Below, piece by piece: positions 13,638-25,600 of a stretch of DNA of 64,000 nucleotides (position 1 is the stretch's first letter; every line of letters starts with the position of its first letter). The translations under genes and the position numbers were made by a program. This DNA comes from Psettodes erumei. Taxonomy: Eukaryota; Chordata; Actinopteri; Pleuronectiformes; Psettodidae. The stretch is from positions 577,001-641,000 of the forward strand of contig JAFBJZ010000224.1 of the NCBI GenBank assembly GCA_016785225.1. Reading direction: 5' to 3'. Below the pieces are notes generated by a model. It was not told where the DNA came from, did not search any database, and worked only from the letters and a program-made list of their open reading frames with translations.

Positions 13638-16600
13638 CTATGTTTTGGTATTTTTGGTATGTTCACATAATAGTAATAAACCATGGGCTGTGATGAATTT
13701 AATGCATTTCACGTAGGTTTGTTACTGAAAACATGGCCAGGTTTTGGCAAAGGCAATGTGAAATGTGGGCCAACTTTTAAATACAATATGCGGAAAAACC
13801 TTAATTATTGTTTCTGATGTCTGAGACTGTGTGCAAGCATGCATGTGGCTCTCTCTTAAATTAATAGTTTGACATTTTGGAAAATATGATCATTCTTTGC
13901 CTGGTTAGATGACCACTCATTTCTATCTGTCAAAATGGGAAGCCAGGGCCACGACACAGTTAGTTTGACATAAAATCTGGATGATACCCCTGTTCACAAT
14001 CCTTGTGCAAGGCTGAGAGACCTGTCTCCTCACCCAAACTTCATACTTGGCATGAAGACATGAGAGTGGTATCAGTCTTTTCATCTATCTCTCGGCAAGA
14101 AGGCAAATAATCCTATTTTCCAAAATGTCAAAGTATTCCCTCAGAGTTCAAATCATTTAAATTAATTTACCAGCATAATAAAATGGGCTATTGACTCTTT
14201 AAATTTCACATTGAACACACATTTCTCATCGGTGAATGAATGTACCCCATCAAAGTAAATATCACCTGGATTTATCTTTTTCTTTGTTTCTGTCTTCCTA
14301 TCTCTCGTTCTTCTACTGTCCCCTCAGAATTTGCTGACTCTGGTGAGTTACTCCTCTAATTTCTGTATCCCACCCCCACCTCCTCCTCCTCTTCCCCCCA
14401 AAGATCTGTCTGTTCTCATTCCAACAGCCTGGAGGCCCTTGCCGACGTGTCCCCTCTGTATACATTTTCCTAAATGCTGCTGTGCTGTATGTCAACTCTG
14501 TACTGTCCATCCCCCGCAGACTCCTTCAGATATCTCATTCTCCTCTGTGGATGTATTCTCCCTGGAAACCCTCTGTGATCATTTCTGCATTGTTTTCCCC
14601 ATTATCCCTAATCCTCTCTCTCCTCTTATGAACTGCCTTTCATTCTGGCTTTGCATTACTGGTCGATGTGAGACAAGTAGAGGTCCAAAATGAGTGGTTG
14701 GGGGTTTTCCTGTTGATGTTGTCCTTCCACTTCATGTTTTTGAGGATTCTGGGAGGTCTTTTGCCTTGCTGACACTGGAGGTGGGGATGCAGGCAAGGAG
14801 ATGTATTGCGTCTTAATTTTCTCAAGTTGGCAAATTGTTTGCTAAGTTCATGAACTGGCATCTAGTGGGAAGATGGGGAATAGTTGTCAGCTGTTTTCCT
14901 CAGACCTCTTCACATGCCCTTCAGATCCTTCTTCAATAAAAGCTTGCAATGTTGTAAAAGCTTCTGCCTTCAACAGCCTTTTACAAATAACACCAAACTG
15001 TCATTAATTTAAGCACTCACATGCTCCTTGAGAGATAAAGTAGACATTTATTCAGCATCCACAGTTTGTCCACGCACAACAACTTTCCTGTTCTTGTTAA
15101 AACAAATGTCCTTCAATTTGGCAGTAGACCTTTAAATCCTGGTATGGTTTTTCATTGTAGAGATGTTGTAATTGTCTGGTACAGTTAGTTCCATGTACAA
15201 GCACCCGCATCTCTTTTTCCATCAGTGTGGAGCTACAAACAATATCACTTAGGAGTGGCATCAAATATTGAACTACAAAGAGAGGTGGGGAGGGAGGAGG
15301 GCAGAGTGGCTCTCAGCAGATGACTGAATCAAGCCTCCCAGAGCAGCACTCTGCACTCATGCCTTTGGCTCAAACCTCTCAATAAGATTTTTTCGCTTCG
15401 AGATCTGAGCTCTGCAGTGAGGGAGATTCTTCTATGGAAGAAGATGAGTGCCTGTATATGACCATGACAAATACATGCATTAACAGTAATCAAAATGCAA
15501 TTATCAAATGGTCCTTTTATTAATTTTTTTAATTATCGAATGAGCTCATGTTTTCACATAACATCCCTGTTGTCTGATGATGTAGTGCAGTGTCGCAAAT
15601 ATGGCGGCAAAGAGCTGCTGTCTCATCAGATGCTCTCCTGCAGATCATTATCTCGCTGAGATGTATTGGAAAGATCGCTCACAGTGCCAATGTGGCCTCG
15701 GACATTGTTGTTGATGTTAGGTCTTTTTTATTGAGCAAATGTTTTGCACAAGTCCTCCTAACAGCTGAACAGAGAGACAGTGATCAAGGTCGTTTGGGTC
15801 AGCCATTATACAGGCATGTGGGCAGACAGTGTGCTTATTGGGTGAACTAGTGAGGCTTTTGCTGGAAGGTTTTGATTTGGACATGGTTAAGGACAGGTTA
15901 AGTTTTTTTTTAGTGTATCTCAATTTCTGATGTCATCTCAAATAGTAAGGGAAGATAATCTTGTATAAGGATCTGGGCATCATTTTGTATGACTTTCCAG
16001 TAGCCATCTATTGTGAGAAGGAAATCTATTTATCCAGCTAGCATTTTCAGTTCGCCCCATACTGTTAATCCCACCCTGTGTGGTGACCCAGGGCCACATT
16101 GATCACAGGGTTCAATAATTATCACATGGCTCTATAATGCACTCACTGTAAATGACCTTCCACCCCTTTGAGGCAGTTGCAGTATAATATATTGACCTCA
16201 ATTTATGTCAGTTTAATGATGTTCTCTTAGTTTACAATCACATGAACACTTTCTTCAACAGATTACATACACATAACAATGTAATAGATATAATGTATTT
16301 AAATATTATTAAGCTTTTCTTTCAAATCTAGTTAAAGTACAACTTTTGTCATTTTTACCATTTATATCTGAATTCATAAAAATAGGTGATGTGCCATCAT
16401 ATATGACAGTGGTATACTTTCCTTTCCAAAGTCTCAAACTATTCCTTTAATATATTTTACTGTGTGTAAGTTCTTGGTTAGCAGATGCCCCCTTTCTTTT
16501 TATTTCAATAGGTAATCACACCTGCAGTATGTTATGTAACTGAGACCAGTCAACCAGTCTTATTAACTCATCATCCCTCTAAACCCCCTCCACACACACA

Positions 16601-19600
16601 CACACACACACACACCCAACCTCTCCTGGGCCCTGTGAGCCACCCCGTGCTGGTTGGGTGAAAGAATCAATGTTAAAAGCCTTTTTGCCTCAGCACAGAC
16701 TGTGCATTTCCCTGACACTCCAACCCCCAGCAGACAGGACAGGCATGCACCCACATGCACACACGCACACTCTTTCACACACAGCTCACGAGAGGCTTAG
16801 AGGTCACACCACAAGGACAAGAGGGCCCCTGGTGAACAACAACAAGCCTCCCTCTCTCTCTGGTTGCAGAGGGCAGACAGACGACTGTGCAGGTGGTGAT
16901 TGTGTTGTGGGTTAATTGCACTCAGAGTAGCCTTAGAGTTAGAGGTCGGCCTCACAGTGATAGTGCACTTCAAACTCAAATAGACTAATCATGTGGGATT
17001 GAGGCCCTTGTCTGGGAGTGCTGCAGATGAGCAAGATACCCTGCAATGGGATGTGTTTCTATCTCATTAGATTGTGTTTTCATGGCTGCCAAGTATCACA
17101 TTTGCTCAATAATCCTCTCACGTGTGTGTCGCCCACTGCTCAGCAGAGTTGGATATCAGTGTGAGTGCATGTGGTGGGTGTGGGTGGGCCCGTACAGTAC
17201 TTGTGGTATTGTACACCGACTTTATGCTACCATTTTTGCAGAGTAAACAGGAAACTTAACAAGAGTGGCATCATGAGTGAGGTCCACCCACTTAGCACAA
17301 ATTACACTGACAAGTTTGTGATCCAGCAAGAGTGAAGCATGTGTGGTTTTACCACACTCCCATTAGAGTTAAGTGACCTGAAGTTTACGGATAGTTTGGG
17401 ATTTATTTGATCAACGTTTGAGTTGTCATTGTTAGTTTTATAAAAGCTGTTTCATTGGTCAAAAAGGAGTTACAAAGAAATCTGATCACTGTGAGGTCTG
17501 TGGATTATCTAGATTAAGGGCACTTTGTGGATTGACAAATATGTAGTTAATTAATTTTTTCTTTAGTTTGAGCACCAAAATACCTCCATTGCTTTGACTG
17601 GAGGCAGGTAGTGCTAAGTGAGGAAAGAAAAATTAGCTAGGATGACCTGCCAGTTTTAAAGAGGGCACTGTAATTTTCAACTGTGCAATATTATTAGTGT
17701 TAATGTACAGAGAGCACTTAATTTCTCCAGTATCTCGCCAAAAACTACTGGTGAAGAAAATTGGACACGACAAAGTGCAGTGGTGGGTGGTAGTCTCGTG
17801 GTCCGGTGTCTTCTGTTCTGCTGCCTCACGTTCAGCTGCGGCTGCAGGTTTGAATTCCCGACTAATTCATCATGCAGATGTGCTGACCGTCTATTTACTG
17901 TGGCACTGAGAACCGCTACAGTAAGGGAAATCAAATTAATTGTCCGGGTTTCATTGTGGAAATAAAACGCTGAATCGTCAAGCCTTTGCGCACAGAGGAG
18001 AGGAGGACTCATCTTTTTTGTTGCATGTTGACCCAGTAAATTTTCTTCTGACTTTCCTGTTCAGTTTTTATATATATAAATATAAATATATCATTGTATG
18101 AACCTCTCATTATTTTTTATAGTAGTATACTGACCGCCCTTTCCCCCCCTCCCTTTTTCTTGCAAATCTTCTCTAATAGGCATCGCCTGAGCCACTAGCA
18201 GGCACTTTATCAAATTAAATTACTGTAAGACTATAATGTATTTTAGTTGTAATTGAAGCCGCTTTGTTTTGCACTTATGCAGTGATGACTCGGAGAGATG
18301 TTGTCTTTCTGTATGTCACCTTGTGCCTGTGTGAGTGTTTGTAAAGTATGGGCAGGCAGACCTGTCTTGTTGTCCTGTTTGTTGCCTTACCCTTGTCTTT
18401 TGCTGTGATGTTGTAGAGCTTGGGACTTATGGGAAACTAAAATATTATCACTCAATGACTGAGGAAGGTAAGCCCGAATGTTTTCACTTCTTGATCCTTT
18501 GAGTCTGCTTCTGTCATCCCTCTGTTTCTCCATTTCAGTCATGAAACAGCAACCCCCAGCACCATTTTTTTTGTTTGCTTGTGACATACAGTTTTGCTTT
18601 TCATTGACAACCTCTCTGAGATTTCACTGACATAAGTGCAAATCATGGTGACCATTCTCTTTTTTTTAATATTTACTTTTTACTCTCACTTTTATTTATT
18701 TATTATTTTTGTTTATTAGTTTATTCCTGCTCGGAGAATATGTAAATACATATTGTGTGTTACTGTTTGTAATGTATTTTTATTTCTATTGAGAAATACA
18801 TCCTCCATGCCTCAGCGCTCACTTGGAGGTTCCACTTGCTCCAGCAGTGGGTGCGCACACGTAAGAGTTACGTTGCTGAATTTGGCAAAGCGGAGTGAGT
18901 CATCCAACCAGTGGTTGTGTAAGAGGCAGGGCTGACAGGAAAAATGAGCGGCTGGGTAAGGCGGCAAGGGAACGGCTGGACTTGATAATTCTTAACGACT
19001 CTGCAGTTGCTTCATCCGTATGCAAATTATGTGGTTTCAACAATGCGTGCTCCTTAAATGGACCTCCCAGGACCTTTTTTCACCATACTGTTCACAGTGA
19101 AGACTGTCATTTAATCAACTGATCTTAATTAGTTTTTAATGTTAAAGCTTTTCTGTGAACAAAAGCACTGTGAGTCTTTGTAGGAATATTTTCACAGCTA
19201 TCACTGAAACCTTTTGTGAGAGAATTACCTTTGAATACCTACCCTGCCACTTAAATACCTATATCTTACACCCTCACTTGTATAAAGGAACACACGCAAA
19301 AGCACACTCACCGCCATACACAACTGACAATGATCGCCTAAGGTGAGTGATGTCGAGGCCGTGGAATGTGTGATGCCATCTTGTGAAAATGTACAGTACA
19401 TGTGTGTGTCTTTGTGCGCATGTGTGTGTCTGGAAAAGAGAGGGAAGTGGGGAAAGGCTGTGCATTGCCCAGAAACGAAAAGACAAAGTGAGAGAAAGAC
19501 GGTGTTTGCCAAAGATAGATGAGTGAGAAAAACACAGGCGATAGAGAACTGCAGAGTGAGACAGAGGGGATCGGAGGGAGGCCAGTAGTTACTTGGGGGT

Positions 19601-22600
19601 GGTTAATGATTTTGCCAGAAGGTCACAGACAGTGTTGACATGGCTGGGTGGAGTATGTATTGACGTGCCACTGTGTCAAGCACTGACAAATCAGCCATGC
19701 CCTCTTAAAACGAAAAAAAAAAATCTTTACAATTGATTGCAGTGGGTTGATTGGGACTAGGCAGGACACGCATGCAAAGGCTGACATGCACAGGAAGTCA
19801 GGGAAATTGAATATGGATGCATGACAGCAACACAATTAATGATGTTTTAGAGGGTTTACACCAAATGAACTTGATAAATGAGGCAGAATGTTTTTGGGAC
19901 ACAGTTTGGTGTCAAATGAAAACACTCACTGAATATGTATGGCCTGCATGGCCTTAATAAATTGAAATCTAACTTCTGCTACATGATTTTGGTCCATTTG
20001 GAACATTTCTTCTTGTCTCAGTATTGTTGTTGGGATGTGTATTGTTGGGGAGGTATCAGGCCGTGGAGATTGCATGGAAAGCCAGCGGCCAGTCATCTGT
20101 AGTCATTACAACATGGGCCGAGTTGCCTTGCGTGAGCTGTTGTTTATAATGTCAAAGGGGCACGCAGCTTATGTAAGCCACAAGGTCATGTTGTTCAATT
20201 GATGACTTGTTTCAATTCAGTCCAATGCATCACAGCATGGTCTTTCCTGTATGACTGAAGTTATGGCAACCATTCACCATTCACTCCTTTTTTCATGAAG
20301 CCAAACAAGTGAAAGCTATAATAATGATTAAACATATGAATACAGCTATCCTTTAACTGTGTTATTTTGTGTATAACTTTTTTTACAAGCTGTCATTGAG
20401 CGCTTGCCTCTGACATTTCTTTTGAGTTCATGATCTGAGCACTGAACGAGAGGTGAGCGTATCTGATCTCCAGAAGGCAGATCTCTTCACCAGAGAGTCT
20501 CTCCCTGCTGGCTTTGCCTCCACCAAGGACCGGGACATTGCAGGATCATCAGTATATGATATGCCATGTCATTCTGACTGTTGATTTTGTTTGAGTGGCA
20601 GTTTTATGCCTTTTGAAATGCGACCCATCGGGGTGGGGTCAAAGGTGACAGTGACGCTCTGACTGGGATGAGGCCAAGAGGCTCTGAGGATGCTGCGGTA
20701 TGCAGTGCTTACTTCCCTGTTTAACCACTGTGGCGATCCTTTTTGCAGGTAAATTTCGAGAGAAGGCTTCCATCCTTCACAAGATTGCTAAAAAGAAATG
20801 CCAAGTGGAGGACAGTGAGAAGGCCAATGGAGTAGCGAGTCGTTCAGGTAAAAATGTGGTGGCTGTTCCTTAGATGTTAATAGTTTAACATTTTGGGAAA
20901 TACATTTATTTGCTTTTTGGCTGAGAGTTGGCCAAGAAAACTAAGACTGTGGATGTATGTACTTCTAATACTTAGCATGAAGGCTGGAAACCTGGGGAAA
21001 CAGCTAGCTCAGCTGTGTCCACAGCAAAAATTTTGCAGAACCTCTTAAATTCACAAATTGACACATATCTACTCCTTTAATCCCTACAGAAACCCATTAA
21101 AAATCTTTTTTTTACATTGCCTATTCATTTGTCCCAAAATGATAAACTTATCCCTTTGATTAAATATCAGATTATTAATCACAAGGTCAGTTTGCTGTTG
21201 CTGAAACGTTATGAGTAGACATTGCTTGTCTTAATATTCCTTATATTATTAGGATTGTCCACAGAAATGGTCAATGAGCATCACATCCGATGTTAAACAA
21301 GCATGACATTATCAAGAGCTGCCAAATTGATTGGGCGTGTTGTCTTCAAGCAGTATTTAAATTAATCACAGTCACTGCCAAGTGTTATTTGTGTGTTTTT
21401 CCCTTCAAAGAGCACCAGACCAAAGGATAAACAGGAGGCCAGAGGAAGCGCTTTCCATGGCCACAAAGTAGTCGCAGCAGCAGAATCAAAGCGAGACATA
21501 GATGTTTATCTACAAGGCAAAATTATGCTAACAGCGCTGCATTAACATATTACCATCTTAATCAAAATGCCCGACTGGTCTTTTCAGGCCCTCATGTATC
21601 TTAAATTTACTCTGTGCCATCTGTAGTTAAAGAAGATTTACTGTCAGAGTAGTTTAGTGTATTGTACATGTGATTAGATTAATATCCTATCATCTGCATC
21701 TCGCAACATCCGAGCAAAGGAGGGAGGTCATGTGTTGGACAATAGTGGCGTCAAGTCACATTATCTACCCAAGGATCTTTCTAATTGTGCCAGAACCACA
21801 CTTGGATTAAAGCAATTTCCATGGCAATTATAGCTTTATCATCTGATTACATGGCTTTCGGCTCTTTGTATTTTAATAAGGGCTGTTAAGTAAGTCTGGC
21901 CTCGAATGAAATGGAGTCCCATCAGCCACCAGGAAATGATGAGGGAGGGGGATGATAGTACGACATGCACATTCACATTCATGCACAGATGGTCGCTTTA
22001 ATAAACTTTTTAATCATCGCATTCAGTATTAAGATATGTCTCCATACATGAATCTGATTCTTACCTTGGTTTACATCACTGTCAATGGAACAAACTTGAT
22101 GTGCCCACCTCTGTACGCATCATAACAACTAACAGTTCAATGAGAGAGTTTCTAAATTTTATTCTTTTCAAATTTCCCACAGATAAGAACCTTCCAAACA
22201 GCTCCAGTGTGGAGGTGGAAGTGACACCACCCATGAATGGGACAGCAGGGCAAGAGGGAGAGGCGGTAGGTAATCACAGTGCACATGTGCGCACACAGCA
22301 GCAGAGTAAGAAGCTGTAGTAGTGTGCACTTGGTCGTGTTATGAAAAGGCAAAAGTGAGAGACTGATATCAAAGTCAGAGAGACATTTATGAATATTTTA
22401 TGCCTCTCATCTCCACCTCGGGTATGATTGATGCAAAGGTTGCACCGACTACGGCACAGGTCACTACTGCTGATAATTTCCCAGCATGCACTTGGGCAAG
22501 TTCCTCCATCTTCAGCCAGACCTGCCAAAGACCCACCTACTCCCACTGAGTTCTGTAATCACACTCCTCACTCTCCTGCTGCTTCCCGCCGCTGGGCGCT

Positions 22601-25600
22601 CGAAACGAACACATTCGCGCACACAAGCCTCAGCACAAATACGCACACATGCAGGCAGTCTTTGACGTGCAGCGTGGCACAGAGGGTCTCAGGATGACAC
22701 CTGCAGCAGTTGGCATTGGCATGAGCGATGAGGGTGGGACGCGGCGACCCACCTGGTCGACAGACGGTCCTAGGGCATGAGGGCAGTGATTCAAAGTTGC
22801 ACACTGAGAGGGATGCGGGTAAAAGAGACAATTTGCTGTTTTACTTTGATGTTGGTTAGTGCATTATAGTGTGTAAAATATAAATAGATTAATTATTCCA
22901 TTTTTTAACTGGTAATCTACGTATACATGGGTATTGCAAAAAAAAAACATCACTACAAGTCAAAGAGTTCCATTTGTAATGAAATGCTCATCAATTAGGC
23001 AGAAAATGCACTTTGACCAGTTACTTTGCCAAAAATATGACAGAAGAAGAAAAGCAACTAATGTAACTTGTGTTCTCTGTAAACTGCCGCAGCTGTACTC
23101 GTGCAGTGCGTGTGTGATTCTTCATTGGTAGACTCCACAACTGACAGTGCGACCTACTCTGAAAGGGCCACCTAAAGTGTGAATACATTGAAATATATTA
23201 ACAGAATAAATGCCAGCTATCAATGGTATGAAAATTGGGTTTGAGGTGACGAAAATCTTAAGTACCATACCTTGCAGAAATGTTGCCTCATTTTTCGTAT
23301 AAATCTATTCCCCAGTTTTGCTATTTGAAATGATTTTTATCTTTACATAATGGTTTTCAGCCCTGAGTTATAGGCTACCACATTTTTCCTTTCATTTTTC
23401 TAAAACTAATTTCATAGGCTGTGCTCTGGTTTAATCTGATGCAGGTTACCTCGATTCAAGCTATTAACACACTATGTTATTATTCTTTTTCTTCTTTCCA
23501 GTGATCTTGTGTTGCAGGGATTTGTAAAGGCTTTAAAAGTAAACTAATAAAATGCAATATGGCCAGTAGCTTTTCATACAAAGGTCTCCACAATACTATG
23601 GGAACAGATTTTAATCTTGCATGATCCTCCCTTGAATCAAAGCCCAGTCTATGAATAACCATTTTCCAGTATACTGGAGCTTTTCCTCAAAGAATAATAT
23701 ATTTATGCACCTGAAGTTACCCGAGATACTATTGTATGTTTGGCATCCAGCGTCCTACTCGGTAAGATACAGCGCTCTGTATACAACTTCTGTGGATGTA
23801 TATCGGAGGATCTCAGAATAGGCCGCTCAAGAAACAGCAAAAAGATGAGCTCTGATCCGCAACATGACCGTGTGTATTGATCTGTTCCATTGCACCAAGT
23901 TGTTTTCTGATTGATCTCTCACTCTTGGGTTAATAATAGTCTTTACTGATAAAACTGTCATCAGTCCCCTGTAGCTGAAAATATTTGTATAAAAACCCCC
24001 TGAATGCAAGGCAGCCTCCAGCAGACAATTTTTAGACTCGCTTCAAAACTGGACTTTTGCAAGGAAGGTGGAAAGACCTGATAGAATAAGAAACATGGAA
24101 ACACCTTTTTTTCAGGCGGTGATTCGCAGCGTTCGGAAGTGCCGGGTGCTTATTGGCATGCCTAATTCTCACTTGCTGCTATTTTTGGAGATCTTGTCCC
24201 ACTGCGCACCTGTCTGTGTCAGCCAGGAAATAGCTGGAAACAGCTCACACCTTCATATGCCGCCAGAGGCCCCGTCATACTAATTGTTCAATTCCTCCTG
24301 GATGCCTTGGCAACCAAGATTGGGGAATAAGGGGATAGTTAAGGTCAAATTAAAATCTGCAGCAGACTTCGAGCACAAATTTGTTAAAACCCTTGACAGT
24401 ATATACTGTCACATTTCCCCAAACCGCAAAATTTAGTGTTTATTTCTAATAAAAGCAATAGTGGGAAGTGTCTGTATGTAGTATACATTCATTTGGTTCT
24501 ACTTTTATATTGCTTTTTTCTTGTCACGTGAATCATGAGCATCTATGACTCACAGCAGATTACCTTTCTATAAAAACATGTTCTGGATTTTCTACTTCCA
24601 GCACACATTTTGAATATTTATGAGAGCGTAAAGCTCTTGTAATCATTCCTTTAAATAACATCCCGGGAAACTAAAGGGGATCGTCACCATCAGCATCTTA
24701 TGACTCATCCGACCGACTCTATCACAGCTAAAACCGTTTGGGGAAAAAAAACATGGTGCACCATGTTTTTATCTGTCTTATCTGTTTGCTTTTCTTTTGC
24801 TTAATGGTATGAGACTTTCATGTCCAGATGGAGCATCTTGAAAAAAGTCAAACTATAAAAAGAAAAAAGTGGTTTGTGAAGAACAGCATGAAAATCAGTT
24901 ACATCATGTGTTGAAAAAGTAAATGACACATTTAAGTTTTTTCCCCAAAACCTAAAATAAAGCTTGGTGTTTTTCTGAGATTACACCCGTGATGGGTGAT
25001 TAGCATAAGCATACTGAGAGAGAGAATTGGACAAGTTTAAAAAAAGATAAAGTAATTTCAGATTGATAGCTGCTTTTGTCCGTTCCATGATACTAAGAGT
25101 TGGATCAACTAAGTAATGCGTGAGGTTTGCAGCCACTTTGCAGCTGTGCTCATTGAAAGTCTTTTTAACCATTTTTACCACTTGTTGCCTTGAGCCAAGC
25201 GTGAACGTTTGCCCCAGGGAAGAAAAAAAAAAGCAAATGTCACGCCTCCCCTCACAGCTCTGCGGTGCCTGGTAAAAGTCAGTGCCTTTAAGCTCAGAGT
25301 TGGCAGTGTTGCCAACTGAGGCACCGCAGGGCAGGAAAGGCCCCCAGGGGCTGGCATTTGGGAACCAAGTCAGAGAAGGGAGCATCAGCTCTACGGGGTA
25401 CTTTAGCACGGATAGCAAACAAAGCAGATAATAAATACACAAATGACAAACTCAAGGTGTGCAGAGTCAGCTAGGAAACACCTGGACTTACCTGCCTGCA
25501 CACATCTATGAAAGAGCTGCAGGGAAAACTACAAAGCAATATAATGCAACTTTCCTTCCTAAAACAGAGGCGGGAAGAGGCTTATATTGCTATTAACATC

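Larger units (their letters stand above)
11591..14327 (+). other. slc24a2: slc24a2 intron
   Basis: Intron between the ARPRLQ exon and the candidate microexon. It contains a perfect 11-bp hairpin at 11774-11801, a (TG)n tract at 13605-13637 and an inverted-repeat element at 13861-14140. No other exon was recognised. Confidence 0.7.
14343..18416 (+). other. slc24a2: slc24a2 intron
   Basis: Intron with a (CA)n tract (16591-16615), a fragment of the inverted-repeat element family (16380-16450) and a tRNA-like SINE candidate (17787-17862). Open frames here look like noise. Confidence 0.7.

Noticed and set aside
24981..25442. 153-codon minus-strand open frame
   Set aside because: Resembles no family; lies inside a slc24a2 intron and looks like chance.
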